In this document: one piece after another, positions 1-8,998 of the stretch
Layout of the letters: each line of letters opens with the position of its first letter
Numbering within the stretch: the first letter of the stretch is position 1
Origin: Stigmatella aurantiaca
GTDB taxonomy: Bacteria; Myxococcota; Myxococcia; Myxococcales; Myxococcaceae
Direction: 5' to 3'
Length of the DNA: 64,000 bases
Assembly: GCF_900109545.1 (NCBI RefSeq)
Contig: NZ_FOAP01000005.1
Location: 372,001 to 436,000, forward strand
Made by a program: the position numbers and the translations under genes
The notes under the pieces: generated by a model
Seen by the model: only the letters and a program-made list of their open reading frames with translations
What the model was told of the DNA's origin: nothing
Databases searched by the model: none

Positions 1-1652
1 AGGTAGAAGCACGCATCGAGGATGGGGAAGGGCATCAGCTCCTCCTCGCCCACCTGGTTGTGCGCCAGCTCCGGCCCGGCGGGCTTGGACAGCACCTTGC
101 GGATGCCCTCGTAGCCCGTCTTCTCCTGGAGGTAGTCCAGCAGGTACATGACCACCGTCTTGGGCACGTTGGCGATGACGGCCAGCGCCCCCATCAAGTC
201 GCCGCCGGTGGTGGTGTAGCCCACGGCCTTCTCGCTCATGTTCCCCGTCTGGAGGAACAGGCCGCCGCTGGAGTTGGACCAGTTCCACATGCGCTGGGCG
301 CGCAGGCGCGCCTGGATGTTTTGCTCGGTGATGGGGGTGACGGCCGTCTCCCCGAGCATCTGCTTCACCACGGCCAGCTCCCGGTCGAAGGCCTCCTCGA
401 TGGGCACCACCTGGAAGGGCACGCCCAGCTCCCGGGTGATGGTCTCCGCCGCCTCGCGCGTGGAGCCGCTGGAGTAGCGGCTGGGCATGTAGAAGGTCTG
501 CAGGAGCGAGCCCGGGTTGTCCGGCCGCACCCGCTTCGCGTACCGGTGGGCGATGAGCAGCGTGAGCAGCGAGTCCCGGCCGCCCGACAGCGAGATGCCG
601 ATGCACTTGAAGGCGCGCGTCTTCTCGAAGTAGTCGCCCACGCCCAGCGCCAGCGCGTCCAGGATGTCCTCGCACAGGGCCTCGCGGGCGGGCCTGCGCT
701 GATCGGGGCCGGGCAGGAAGAAGCTGCGGTGCGGCGGCGCCGGGTACGTGAGCTTCTCGCGCCGCGTGTGGAGGATGCCCATGCAGTCCAGGATGGGCAC
801 CAGCTTGCCGCCGTCGGCCACCCACTCCTCGCGGTCGCTGCGCCAGGTGGTGTTCTCCGCGCGCAGGCGCACGGTGCGGTCCAGGTCCACCACCGCCGAG
901 GTGAAGCCCTCCTGGAAGCGCGGCGTCTCGATGACGGAGCGGCCGTTCTGGTTCAGGAAGCCCCCGCCGTCGAAGATGATGCCGTCGTTGCTGCCCAGGG
1001 CGTTGGCGTAGGCGATGGTGCACTGGTGGTCCGCGGCGCGCGTGGCGAGCAGCTCCCGCCGCGTGTCCACGAAGCCCAGCCGGAAGGGCGAGGCCGACAG
1101 GTTCACCACCAGCTCGGCGCCCGAGTAGGTGCGGCGGCGCTGCGGGCCATCCGCGCTCCAGATGTCCTCGCACACCTCCGGGGCAATCACGCCGAAGTCG
1201 AAGCGGAAGAGGTAGTCGCCCAGCGGCACGCCGCGGTGCACCTCCGCCATGCCCGGGTAGCCGCGCGAGTAGGTGCGGCCCTCATAGAAGATGTTGTAGG
1301 TGGGCAGCTTCTCCTTGGGCACCAGCCCCAGGATGTGGCCTGCGGCCACCACCGCCGCGCAGTTGAGGCGCAGGCCCTGGTGGGCCACCGCCACGCCCAC
1401 CACGAACACGGTGGCCAGCTTGGCCGTCTCGCGCGCGAAGCGCTCCAGCTCCGGCCACTGGTGGTCGATGAAGCCCTGCCACTGCACCAGGTCCTCGGCG
1501 GGGTAGCCGCCGATGAGCTGCTCCTGGAAGAGGCCGACGGTGACGTCCTCGGCGGCCATCCGTCGCCCCAGCTCGAGCGCCCGGTCCACGTTCCGGGAGA
1601 ACGCTCCCACCGTGGTGTTGACGCTGGCGAGCCCTACCTTGACAAGCCGCAT
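1..1652 (-). CDS. nadE: NAD(+) synthetase, glutamine-hydrolysing (3' end cut by window edge)
   Basis: Last step of NAD biosynthesis: amidates nicotinic acid adenine dinucleotide using ammonia from glutamine. The N-terminal nitrilase-type glutaminase domain (about residues 1-290) shows the cysteine in VCEDIW and the lysine of PKEKLPTY. The C-terminal synthetase domain has the ATP-pyrophosphatase P-loop LSGGRDSLL, then GNMSEKAVGY. I start at the ATG at 1652 (MRLVKVGLAS), which begins exactly at the nitrilase fold. About 550 residues are visible; the C-terminus lies beyond base 1. The family assignment is clear from both domains; the substrate is inferred from family. Confidence 0.93.
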   Translation of the reverse strand, partial: MRLVKVGLASVNTTVGAFSRNVDRALELGRRMAAEDVTVGLFQEQLIGGYPAEDLVQWQGFIDHQWPELERFARETAKLATVFVVGVAVAHQGLRLNCAAVVAAGHILGLVPKEKLPTYNIFYEGRTYSRGYPGMAEVHRGVPLGDYLFRFDFGVIAPEVCEDIWSADGPQRRRTYSGAELVVNLSASPFRLGFVDTRRELLATRAADHQCTIAYANALGSNDGIIFDGGGFLNQNGRSVIETPRFQEGFTSAVVDLDRTVRLRAENTTWRSDREEWVADGGKLVPILDCMGILHTRREKLTYPAPPHRSFFLPGPDQRRPAREALCEDILDALALGVGDYFEKTRAFKCIGISLSGGRDSLLTLLIAHRYAKRVRPDNPGSLLQTFYMPSRYSSGSTREAAETITRELGVPFQVVPIEEAFDRELAVVKQMLGETAVTPITEQNIQARLRAQRMWNWSNSSGGLFLQTGNMSEKAVGYTTTGGDLMGALAVIANVPKTVVMYLLDYLQEKTGYEGIRKVLSKPAGPELAHNQVGEEELMPFPILDACFY

Positions 1653-1772
1653 GGGTGCGAATCCTCTCGAGGCCCACGGCGCGTGCACACGCGCGGGCCG
1701 GTGTGGTGTCCGGGTGGAGAAAAGGCCTGGGATGCCAGAGGACGCAAGCGTTTCGGCGCGCGCGGGCCGGAC

Positions 1773-2429
1773 TTAGTTCAGTGGCCCGGTGGGCTTCACG
1801 GGCTGGAGGCGGGCCATCAGCTCGCCCACCTCCCCAGTCACCGCATCCAGGCGCTTGCGGACATCCAGCTCGGCCAGCAGCTCCTGGCGCCGCTCCGGCT
1901 CGGGGATGATGGCGGCGGCCACCACGTCCGCCAGCGTTCCGCCACTGGCGCGCGCCACCGCGGGCAGCAGCCCCTCCGAGAAGGAGGGGGGCACCCGCCC
2001 CGCGAGCTCGAACACCGCCTGCCGGAGCTGCTCCTCCTCGGGCCCCTCGTAGGGGAAGTCCGGCAACAGCTCCACCCGGACCTGGCGGTAGAGCCGCTCG
2101 GCGGGAAGCTCGGACACCAGCCGGGCCCGGCAGACGCCCTGCAGGAGGATGTTGTAGCGGCCGTTCTCCAGCACCTCGTGCCAGACGATGAGGCCCGCGC
2201 ACATGAGGGGCTGCAGGGCCGGCCGCCCGGCATAGCTCGGTTCCCAGCCGGGCGCGAGCTGGGCGAGGGCCATGACCTGGTCGCCCGCCAGCGCATCCCG
2301 GACCAGCTCCCGGTACCGGGGCTCGAAGATGTGCAGCGGCAACACCGAGTGCGGCAGGAGCACCGCAGACGGCAGGGGAAAGACCTTCAGCGATTCCGAG
2401 GCTTCAACGAGGCTTGGTGGGACCGTCAT
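1773..2429 (-). CDS. Lon N-terminal (substrate-binding) domain protein
   Basis: A 218-residue protein that is essentially a stand-alone LON substrate-binding domain: PLPSAVLLPHSVLPLHIFEPRYREL near residues 17-45 is the family signature, followed by the usual beta-rich middle and helical end. There is no AAA+ or protease part, so it is not Lon itself; in the family such proteins are of unproven function (possible adaptor or peptide binder). A longer reading from 2582 exists, but the ATG at 2429 has a good ribosome site (AGGAGAGGAAG) and begins right before the domain. Divergent from the membrane protein at 2557. Confidence 0.85.
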   Translation of the reverse strand: MTVPPSLVEASESLKVFPLPSAVLLPHSVLPLHIFEPRYRELVRDALAGDQVMALAQLAPGWEPSYAGRPALQPLMCAGLIVWHEVLENGRYNILLQGVCRARLVSELPAERLYRQVRVELLPDFPYEGPEEEQLRQAVFELAGRVPPSFSEGLLPAVARASGGTLADVVAAAIIPEPERRQELLAELDVRKRLDAVTGEVGELMARLQPVKPTGPLN

Positions 2430-2556
2430 GGGCGCTTCCTCTCCTGAATACTGTTCATAAGGCGGCCCCCTGGAAGCCGCACCCCCTTCAGGCGGGAGCT
2501 CACCGGCTCGCAAGGCGGTGGAAACTGGCCGTGCTTTCGCTAGGGTGCGCAGCCTC

Positions 2557-3135
2557 ATGCCGGATACGTCCTCCGTTTCCAAGGTGCCCGCCGTCCCCGC
2601 CGAGAAGATCTCCTGGTACCGCAGGCTCTACCTGCGCGTGGAGGCCCTGTCCTCCACCAAACATGCCCTGGCGGCCATGCTCGCGGTGTCCGTGGTGGAC
2701 GGCTCGTTCTTCCCGGTGCCGCCCTTCGCGCTGCTGGTGCCCATGGTGATGGCGCAGCCGAAGAAGTGGCTGCGCTATGCGGTGCTGGGAACGGTGGCGA
2801 GCCTGGTGGGTGGCCTGCTCGGCTACTGGCTGGGCACGCTCATCAACGCCGGCGCCGTGAGCTTCCTGAACATCGACCTGAACATGCGCGTGCAGCGCTT
2901 CGGCATCGATGCCTCGCTGGGCGAGCTGCTGGGCCAGAACTTCTGGGTGCTGGCGCTGCTGTGCTCGGTGCTCCCCACGCCGTTCAAGGTGGTGGCCATC
3001 GGCAGCGGCATGGTGTCCGTGCCGCTGGACCGCTTCCTCCTGGCGGCCATCATCGGCCGCACGCTGCGCTTCATGGCCGTGTCCGGGGTGATGCGCTTCG
3101 CGGGCCCCACGGCGCGCAAGTGGCTGCGCGTCTGA
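2557..3135 (+). CDS. YqaA/DedA-like (SNARE-associated family) integral membrane protein
   Basis: 192 residues with several hydrophobic segments (about 40-70, 75-100, 130-150, 155-180). SVVDGSFFPVPPFALLVPMV and CSVLPTPFKVVAIGSG resemble the paired re-entrant loops with conserved Pro and Gly of VTT/YqaA proteins. Members are implicated in lipid scrambling or small-solute transport; the specific substrate cannot be told. A GTG at 2518 could extend it by 13 residues, but those are polar and unlike the family. Divergent from the Lon-domain gene, convergent with the kinase at 3152 (16 bases apart). Confidence 0.75.
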   Translation: MPDTSSVSKVPAVPAEKISWYRRLYLRVEALSSTKHALAAMLAVSVVDGSFFPVPPFALLVPMVMAQPKKWLRYAVLGTVASLVGGLLGYWLGTLINAGAVSFLNIDLNMRVQRFGIDASLGELLGQNFWVLALLCSVLPTPFKVVAIGSGMVSVPLDRFLLAAIIGRTLRFMAVSGVMRFAGPTARKWLRV

Positions 3136-3151
3136 GCCCTCGCGCGGGCGC

Positions 3152-5557
3152 TCACGAGCCGGTCCGCAGCACCCCCGGCTCCATCGCCGCGTCGATGGTG
3201 GCCAGCAGCACGTCGGGCCGCACCGGCTTCTCCAGCACCTGATTGCGCACCGTGCGCAGGAACTCGCGCGCGGCCGCCGTGCAGGCGCCCCCGGAGATGA
3301 AGACCAGGCGCTCGGCCAGCGCCGGCTCGCGCAGGGTCAGCCAGGCGTGGATGTCCATCCCCGTCGTGCCGGGCATCTGCAAGTCACACACGACGACATC
3401 GAAGCGCTGGCCCGCGGAGACCCACTCCAGCGCCTCGCTGCCACGCGTGGTGGTGACGACATCGTGGCTGGGCTCCAGCAGCAGGCGCATGGACTGCGCC
3501 AGGCGGGGCTCGTCGTCGATGATGAGGACGCGCCCGCGCCGCGCCGCGGCCCGCTCCTGGGTTTCCACCGCAGTGCTCATACGTTGAGGCAACGTGTTCA
3601 CTTCGCCCTCCGAAGGAGCCGCCGGCAACAAAACGGTGAAGACGGAGCCCCGGCCCGGCTCACTGCGGACGAGCAGCTCGCCCGCGTGCGCCTGGATGAT
3701 CTGATGACAGATGGAGAGCCCCAACCCGGTGCCCTCCTCGCTCGACTTGGTGGTGAAGAAGGGCTCGAAGATGTGCGGGAGCACCTGGGGGTGAATGCCC
3801 CGGCCGGTGTCCGACACCTCCACCAGCGCCCGTCCATCCAGTGCCCTTCCGGTGCGCACCCGCACCTCGTGCTGCGCCATGCTCCCATCCGGGATGGCCT
3901 GCATCGCGTTGACGAGCAGGTTGAGCAGCACCTGCCCCAGCCGCGCCTCGCTGCCCATCACCCGGGGCACCGGCCCGTACTCCTCCACGAGCCGGGCCCG
4001 GCTGCCCAGCACGTGCCGCGTCATGCGCAGCGCGGGGGCCACCACCGCGAGCAGGTCCACGCGCTGGTGCTCCTCGCGCCCCTCGCGGCTGAACGTGCGG
4101 AGATCCTGCACGAGCAGCCGGATGCGCTCGGCGCCCTCCTGCGCATTGCGCATGTGGCCGTACACCGCGCGGCTCACCGCGCTGCCACGGCCCAGCTCCC
4201 GCGCCACCGCATCGAGGTTCATCGTCAGGTAGGCCAGCGGGTTGTTGATTTCGTGGCCCACGCCCGCGGCGAGCGTCCCCACCGCGGCGATGCGCTCGGC
4301 GGCCAGGAGGCGCGCGCGCATCTCGTGGGTGGCGGTGACATCCCGGTACATGGAGACCAGGTGCGTGGGCACCCCCGCCGCGTCCCGGACGGGGGACAGC
4401 TGCAGCTCGCTGTAGAGGCGCTGGCCATCCCGCCGCGCCAGGGGTACCTCCCCCCGGAACGGAAGCGCCCGGGCCAGGGCCTCCTCCACGCGCTGACGCG
4501 CCCCGGGCGCCATCTCGCTCACGTGCTTGCTGGGCGAGGCCCCGTGCACTTCCTCCGGGGGCGCGCCCACCAGCGCGTGGTAGGTCGCATTGGCGTAGAC
4601 GATGCGGGGCCCCTCGGGCGTCACCTTGCTGATGGTGACCCCCTCGCCCACGTCGCGCAGGGCCGCGTCCAGCAGCTCCAGCCGCGCCAGCGCATTGCTG
4701 CGCTCGGCGCTGACGGCCGCGAGCAACAGCCCGGCCACGGAGTGCACGGTGATGAAGAGCTGGCTGACCAGCAGGTGGCCGCCCTCGGTCCCTTCCGTGA
4801 AGGGGCTGTTGCCCGTCACCGTGCCCCAGATGGACATCACGGTGATGAACAGCGTGGTGAGCGCCGTGCCCTGGGGGCCAAAACGCAGGGCCGCCCAGAT
4901 GCACACCGGCACGAAGAGGGAGGGCTCCGCGCGGGCGATGCGCGCATCCAGCACCCCGCCGTGAAACACCTCCCAGCCAAGCAGCAGGACGGCCACGCCG
5001 AGCCCCAGCGCCTCGGCCCGGTGCGCCAGGGGCCGCCGCTGCCACATCAGCAAGGCGGCCGGCACCACGACCAGGACGCCCAGCGCATCGCCCGCCCACC
5101 ACACCGTGGCCACCGCCAGGAAGGACGGCCCCGCCAGGGCGCCCGACAGGCTCAAGCTGAACACGCTCACCAGGCTGCTCACGAGCGGGCAGCCCACGGC
5201 CACCAGAATCAGCGAGACGACGTCCCGGACACGCTCCAGCAGGGGCGAGAAGCCCAGGCGCCTCAGCGCCCACAGCGCGAACAGCGCCTCCAGCGTGCTG
5301 CCCACCGACATGCCCAGGCAGGCGGGCCAGGGCGAGCCCCTCAGGACGGTGAAGGCCAGGGTGCCCAGGAAGATGCCCGGCCAGTGCGCCCACCCGAGCC
5401 ACAGGAGCGCGGCGACCGCCACCCCCGAAGCCGGCCACACAGGGCTGACGGCGTCCGGAAAGATGGCGAACGGCACGCTCACATACCCGGCGGCCAGGTA
5501 CAGCACGGCCACGCACAGCATGTTCCGCAGGCCGCGCAGGGTGAACGCCTGTGCCAT
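3152..5557 (-). CDS. MASE1-PAS hybrid sensor histidine kinase with C-terminal receiver
   Basis: 801 residues. Residues 10-285 are a multi-spanning MASE1-type membrane sensor; 295-415 a PAS domain; HisKA around 420-490 with the phosphoaccepting histidine H435 in GVGHEINNP; HATPase_c around 530-645 with N box (LLNLLVNAMQ), G1 (VSDTGRGIHP) and G2 (GTGLGLSI); receiver domain 673-795 with acidic pair DD at 681-682 and phosphorylation site D725 in VVCDLQMPG. All catalytic boxes look intact, so it is probably active. No partner regulator lies next to it. Signal unknown; MASE1 proteins are thought to sense membrane-proximal cues. Confidence 0.93.
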   Translation of the reverse strand: MAQAFTLRGLRNMLCVAVLYLAAGYVSVPFAIFPDAVSPVWPASGVAVAALLWLGWAHWPGIFLGTLAFTVLRGSPWPACLGMSVGSTLEALFALWALRRLGFSPLLERVRDVVSLILVAVGCPLVSSLVSVFSLSLSGALAGPSFLAVATVWWAGDALGVLVVVPAALLMWQRRPLAHRAEALGLGVAVLLLGWEVFHGGVLDARIARAEPSLFVPVCIWAALRFGPQGTALTTLFITVMSIWGTVTGNSPFTEGTEGGHLLVSQLFITVHSVAGLLLAAVSAERSNALARLELLDAALRDVGEGVTISKVTPEGPRIVYANATYHALVGAPPEEVHGASPSKHVSEMAPGARQRVEEALARALPFRGEVPLARRDGQRLYSELQLSPVRDAAGVPTHLVSMYRDVTATHEMRARLLAAERIAAVGTLAAGVGHEINNPLAYLTMNLDAVARELGRGSAVSRAVYGHMRNAQEGAERIRLLVQDLRTFSREGREEHQRVDLLAVVAPALRMTRHVLGSRARLVEEYGPVPRVMGSEARLGQVLLNLLVNAMQAIPDGSMAQHEVRVRTGRALDGRALVEVSDTGRGIHPQVLPHIFEPFFTTKSSEEGTGLGLSICHQIIQAHAGELLVRSEPGRGSVFTVLLPAAPSEGEVNTLPQRMSTAVETQERAAARRGRVLIIDDEPRLAQSMRLLLEPSHDVVTTTRGSEALEWVSAGQRFDVVVCDLQMPGTTGMDIHAWLTLREPALAERLVFISGGACTAAAREFLRTVRNQVLEKPVRPDVLLATIDAAMEPGVLRTGS

Positions 5558-5764
5558 GAACGCATGGAATAAGATGGCTCAACCCCCCCGGATGGCCCGC
5601 GTACGTGAAACGGCATCGTACCCGGCGGCCAGGCTGGGTCAAAACCTACCGGACGGCTTTTTCCGCGTTTTGTCTTCCTCCGGGCGTTGGCGGGCAATCA
5701 CCCGGCGCCGCCCACGTAGGAGAGGACGTAGGTGAAGACCCGCATCCCGGAGGAATCGAACACC

Positions 5765-5983
5765 ATGTCACGTCCTGGTGCCGCCGCCCTGTTGTCGTTC
5801 ATCGTTCCAGGAGTGGGCCAGATTTATAATGGCGACATCCTGCGCGGCCTCTTCTGGCTCATCATCACCCCGGGCTTCTGGGTGGGCTCGGGGGGTTTGC
5901 TGGGCTGGGTGTGCCACTTCATCGCCGCCGCCACGGCGTACAGCCGCGCCGAGGACAAGGAGCTGGGCCGCCTGCCCGCCTAG
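5765..5983 (+). CDS. Small TM2-like membrane protein
   Basis: 72 residues, with two hydrophobic stretches (about 8-35 and 38-60). The start PGAAALLSFIVPGVGQIYNG with the later G-LFW pattern looks like the TM2/DUF5683-type small membrane proteins (LSFxxPGxGQxYNG). The ATG at 5765 is preceded by GGAGGAA at suitable distance; an upstream in-frame ATG at 5732 would add a polar non-conserved lead. Its last 4 bases overlap the end of gph in tail-to-tail orientation. Function unknown. Confidence 0.7.
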   Translation: MSRPGAAALLSFIVPGVGQIYNGDILRGLFWLIITPGFWVGSGGLLGWVCHFIAAATAYSRAEDKELGRLPA

Positions 5984-6645
5984 CCTCCGGCGCGCACGCC
6001 GCGCAGGGCCGCGCCCAGCTCCTCCGCCGTGGTGGCGAGGGCCTGGGCGCCGTGGGCCCGGAGCTCCTCCACCCCCCGGAAGCCCCACGTCACCCCGACG
6101 CTGACCATGCCCGCGCCCCGCGCGGTGTCCATGTCCACGGAGGTGTCTCCCACGAAGGCGCAGTCTCCCGGGGCCACACCCAGCTCCTGGGCCAGGGCGA
6201 GCGCCGCGGTGGGGTCCGGCTTGCGGGGGATGCCGGGCCGCTCGCCGTAGACGGCCGCGAAGGGCACGTCCGGCATCAGCCCCTTCACCAGCTTCTTCGT
6301 GAAGCCATCCGACTTGTTGCTCAGCACCGCCAGCTTCACGCCCTCCCGGTCCAGCTCCGCCAGCAGCGGCAGGAGGCCCGGAAACACCACCGTCTGATCG
6401 AACAGGTGCTCCGCGTAATAGGCGCGGTAGACGGTGAGAAGGGAGGTGTGCAGCGCCTCGTCCCCTCCCGAGGCCGCCCTCCGGGCCAGCTCCATCACGC
6501 CCTCGCCCACGAAGTGGCTGTACGCGCTGGTGGGATGGGTGGGCAGGCCATGGTGGGCGAGCGAGTGGTTCATCGCCGCGGCGATGTCCGCCAGCGAATC
6601 CACCAACGTCCCATCGAGATCAAACAGGGCAGCGCGCAGGGGCAT
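5980..6645 (-). CDS. gph: Phosphoglycolate phosphatase-like HAD hydrolase
   Basis: 221 residues, HAD superfamily subfamily IA. Motif I is FDLDGTLVDS at residues 8-17, motif II SNKSD near 118, motif III the lysine of PRKPDP, motif IV GDTSVDMDTA. The helical cap lies between motifs I and II. This combination is typical of Gph, which dephosphorylates 2-phosphoglycolate, but HAD substrates cannot be fixed from sequence. I prefer the ATG at 6645 (MPLRAALFDLDG) over the one at 6657. It follows aglS on the same strand by 78 bases and could be a read-through partner. Confidence 0.85.
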   Translation of the reverse strand: MPLRAALFDLDGTLVDSLADIAAAMNHSLAHHGLPTHPTSAYSHFVGEGVMELARRAASGGDEALHTSLLTVYRAYYAEHLFDQTVVFPGLLPLLAELDREGVKLAVLSNKSDGFTKKLVKGLMPDVPFAAVYGERPGIPRKPDPTAALALAQELGVAPGDCAFVGDTSVDMDTARGAGMVSVGVTWGFRGVEELRAHGAQALATTAEELGAALRGVRAGG

Positions 6646-6723
6646 GGTCCCCCTCATACACGAACGCCCCGGCCAGACAGAGGGCCGAGGCGCGTGGGCG
6701 GCTCAAGACTTCTCAGGCAGCGG

Positions 6724-7311
6724 TCAGTGAGGGGCCGCCGAGGCGCTGGCCCCTGGGGTGGCCTCGGGGCCGCCCTTGGTGAGCACCGCGAAGTTGATGT
6801 TGTTGTAGCCCGCGGTGGCGCAGCTGAACATCACCCGCTTGATGACCTTGAACTCCACTTCCTTGGAGGCCTGGATGTTGACGTCGCCCTTGAAGGCGTT
6901 GGCGTCGTCCTGGGCCATGGCGTGGAGGTCCTCGAACTGCTTCTTCATGTCCCGGAGCTTCTCCTCCAGGGCAGGAATGTTGAGGTACTCGTCCTTCACC
7001 AGGTCCTCGACCCGGCCCACGATGGTGCCCGAGACGCTCACCTGCTCGGCGGAGACCATCACCACCGGGTGCATCTCGATCTCCTTGACGTTGATGGCCT
7101 CGGGCAACTGGATGTCCTTGGTCATCATCAGCACCTCGCCCGTCGCGGAGAAGTTCGCGATGAGGAAGAGCACGATGATGACGAACATGTCGACCAGCGG
7201 CGTGATGAGCAGGTCGGCGTAGCCGCCCTTCTTGCCGTGCCCGCCGTGGCCGAACACCTTCGAGTGCTCCAACCGCTTGCCGTACCGCTTACCGGGAACC
7301 TTGATGGCCAT
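6724..7311 (-). CDS. aglS: AglS-like TolR/ExbD-family gliding motor subunit
   Basis: 195 residues, one transmembrane helix (about 35-55) and a periplasmic domain. The helix carries the conserved acid of TolR/ExbD stators at D41 in TPLVDMFVI, after a Gly/His/Lys-rich cytoplasmic N-terminus. With the ExbD-like gene upstream and the TolQ-like gene before that, the three match the aglR-aglQ-aglS motor of myxobacterial gliding (A-) motility, which uses the proton gradient. The assignment to AglS rather than another ExbD paralogue rests on gene order and size. Ends in an Ala/Pro-rich tail. 39 bases follow aglQ. Confidence 0.82.
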   Translation of the reverse strand: MAIKVPGKRYGKRLEHSKVFGHGGHGKKGGYADLLITPLVDMFVIIVLFLIANFSATGEVLMMTKDIQLPEAINVKEIEMHPVVMVSAEQVSVSGTIVGRVEDLVKDEYLNIPALEEKLRDMKKQFEDLHAMAQDDANAFKGDVNIQASKEVEFKVIKRVMFSCATAGYNNINFAVLTKGGPEATPGASASAAPH

Positions 7312-7350
7312 GGTGTCGTGTACCTTGAATTCTTTGGAGGGACAGGGCCG

Positions 7351-7833
7351 TTAGCCCGCCGCCATCACCGAGACTTGGGGAAGCCCCGAGCCCATGCACT
7401 CGTCGATGATGCGGACCAGGATGTCGTAGCGGACCTTGTCATCCGTCTGCAGCGTGATGGCGGATTGATCCGGGAACTGCTCGCGGATCTCCTTGAAGCG
7501 CGCGGTGAGCTTGGCCAGATCCAGCTTCCCGCTCTCGTCGCGGGAGATCGGAATCGGGTCGAACGTGCTCTGGTCCGCCGAGAGGCGCATCTCCTCGGGC
7601 GTGATGGCCAGCGTGAGCTGCACCGTCTTGGTCTCCGAGGGCGGCGTCTCCTCCGTGGAGGGCCCGCCGGCCTGGGAGACCTGGAGCTTGCCGATCTGGG
7701 TCCACACGGCCGTGAGGAGCAGGAAGCTGATGGTCACCGCCATCAGGTCGATGAAGGGGGTCAGGTTGATCGAAGCGTCCAGTGGCTTCTTGCCACCTTT
7801 GCCTCCGCCCCCAAGGTCCATACCGCCGGCCAT
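7351..7833 (-). CDS. aglQ: AglQ-like TolR/ExbD-family gliding motor subunit
   Basis: 160 residues. A short Gly/Lys-rich cytoplasmic segment is followed by one transmembrane helix with the ion-path aspartate D29 in LTPFIDLMAV, then a periplasmic domain (about 50-160) ending DECMGSGLPQVSVMAAG. As I recall from M. xanthus work, the motor aspartate of AglQ sits at about residue 28, which fits. Together with AglR and AglS it should form the proton-driven stator that moves Agl-Glt complexes. Same strand as aglR, 120 bases downstream of it, and aglS follows. Confidence 0.85.
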   Translation of the reverse strand: MAGGMDLGGGGKGGKKPLDASINLTPFIDLMAVTISFLLLTAVWTQIGKLQVSQAGGPSTEETPPSETKTVQLTLAITPEEMRLSADQSTFDPIPISRDESGKLDLAKLTARFKEIREQFPDQSAITLQTDDKVRYDILVRIIDECMGSGLPQVSVMAAG

Positions 7834-7953
7834 GACAACCTCCGCTCAGCCACTACCGTTGTTCAGAGAGAAAAAAGACTGCCACAAAGACGAAGGGCGC
7901 TGCTGTCCGTCGTGCTTCTCCAGACAGCGCGCCCGTGTTCCAGGTTCCGGCGA

Positions 7954-8694
7954 TTACTCTTCGTGCCCGTGGGTGGCGACCGGGATGTTCATGTTCTTGA
8001 ACTTGTCGCGGTTGGTCACGATGAGGTTCAGCACCGAGACGCTGGTCTCGTTGATGTCGTTGATGATGGACTGGGTGCGGCCCATCAGCACCGAGAAGGC
8101 CACCAGCGCCGGGATGGCCGTCAGCAGCCCGAAGCCCGTGCAGTTCATGGCTTCCGAGATACCGTTCGCCAGAATCGTCGCCTTGTCGGCCGGGTTCACG
8201 TTGGCCACGGCTTCGAAGCAGGAGATCAGACCGGACACCGTTCCGAGCAGACCGGCGAGCATGGCGGCGTTGCCGAGCATGGCGAGGTAACCGGTGCGCA
8301 CCTCGAGCTTGGGCGTCTCGCGCAGCGAGGCCTCGTCGAGCGCCGCCTGGACCTCTTCCTGGCCCTTCGGCACGTTCATCAGGCCCGCCTTGATGACGGC
8401 GGTGAGCGGGGTGGCCTTCTGGCCGGCCACGTAGTTGATGGCCTTGTCCAGGTCACCCGCGTAGATGTGCTTCTTCAGGCCGCGCAGGAAGCCCTCCTTG
8501 TTGATGGAGGACTTGAAGAACAGCACGATGCTGCGCTCCACCACGATGGCCAGCGCGACGACGCCGCACAACGCGATGGGGTACATGCCCCACTGTCCTG
8601 CCTCCCAGCGCCGGGCAATCTCCTCGAACAGCGTGCGATCCGGCCCGCCGGTGTTCGCCAGGATGGTCAGGTTCGTCAAGGACCCCAGGTTCAT
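7954..8694 (-). CDS. aglR: AglR, MotA/TolQ/ExbB-family proton channel of the gliding motor
   Basis: 246 residues with the TolQ/ExbB architecture: one helix near 36-56 (YPIALCGVVALAIVVERS), a cytoplasmic domain, then two helices near 135-160 (LAMLGNAAMLAGLLGTVSGL) and 185-205 (GFGLLTAIPALVAFSVL) carrying the conserved Thr/Gly/Pro of the family. Ribosome site TTGGAGG lies before the ATG at 8694. First gene of the aglR-aglQ-aglS set. No tolA, tolB or pal neighbour is present, which argues against a Tol-Pal system. Confidence 0.87.
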   Translation of the reverse strand: MNLGSLTNLTILANTGGPDRTLFEEIARRWEAGQWGMYPIALCGVVALAIVVERSIVLFFKSSINKEGFLRGLKKHIYAGDLDKAINYVAGQKATPLTAVIKAGLMNVPKGQEEVQAALDEASLRETPKLEVRTGYLAMLGNAAMLAGLLGTVSGLISCFEAVANVNPADKATILANGISEAMNCTGFGLLTAIPALVAFSVLMGRTQSIINDINETSVSVLNLIVTNRDKFKNMNIPVATHGHEE

Positions 8695-8998
8695 CGCGTG
8701 TTGCCTCCAAGTAGGCGCTGGCCCCCGTTTTACGGGCCTTACAGTCCTTATACCAGCCCTCCGGACAGTGCAGCAGGGAGGGGAAATATTCGGGACTGGG
8801 TGGTGAAAACAGTGGGGCCGACTTTAGGAATCGCACCCCCCAGTGTCAAGGCAGCCCCCCGCGTTAGCTATTGAAATCTCATGGTTATTTTGCTTTCGGA
8901 CCAGGGCTTGGCACCCCGCGCGTGAAGGTGGGGAGCACCACATCTGGTGCCTGGCCGGATGCTTGGGTCCCCTGTTTTCCCGTGGTAAGCGCGCCCGC
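8695..8998. other. Divergent intergenic region between aglR and the MshEN-domain gene
   Basis: 304 bases without a convincing gene. It must hold the promoters of both the aglRQS set and the divergent gene. It is visibly more AT-rich than its surroundings between about 8780 and 8900. A 16-base inverted repeat (8935-8950) and a short CCCGT/ACGGG dyad near 8725-8736 are the only structured elements I see. No RNA gene recognised. Confidence 0.6.
8935..8950. promoter_or_regulatory. Inverted repeat, candidate operator
   Basis: GCACCA-CATC-TGGTGC: perfect 6-base arms around a 4-base centre, about 50 bases upstream of the MshEN-domain gene and inside the region shared with aglR. The size and symmetry suit a dimeric repressor, but no binding protein can be named. 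Confidence 0.35.

Noticed and set aside
60..2447. Long 795-codon open frame on the plus strand
   Set aside because: It is antisense to nadE and the Lon-domain gene, whose motifs are clear; the translation is His/Arg/Gly-rich without any motif, typical of a high-GC shadow.
3347..5572. 741-codon open frame on the plus strand
   Set aside because: Shadow of the MASE1 hybrid kinase, which has every expected catalytic box.
5748..5766. tRNA T-loop-like string on the minus strand (GGTGTTCGATTCC)
   Set aside because: No acceptor stem, anticodon arm or matching 5' half; the bases belong to the leader of the small membrane protein gene.
8909..8926. Possible sigma-54 promoter (TGGCAC...)
   Set aside because: The -24 half TGGCAC is present but the TTGC half at the right spacing is missing.
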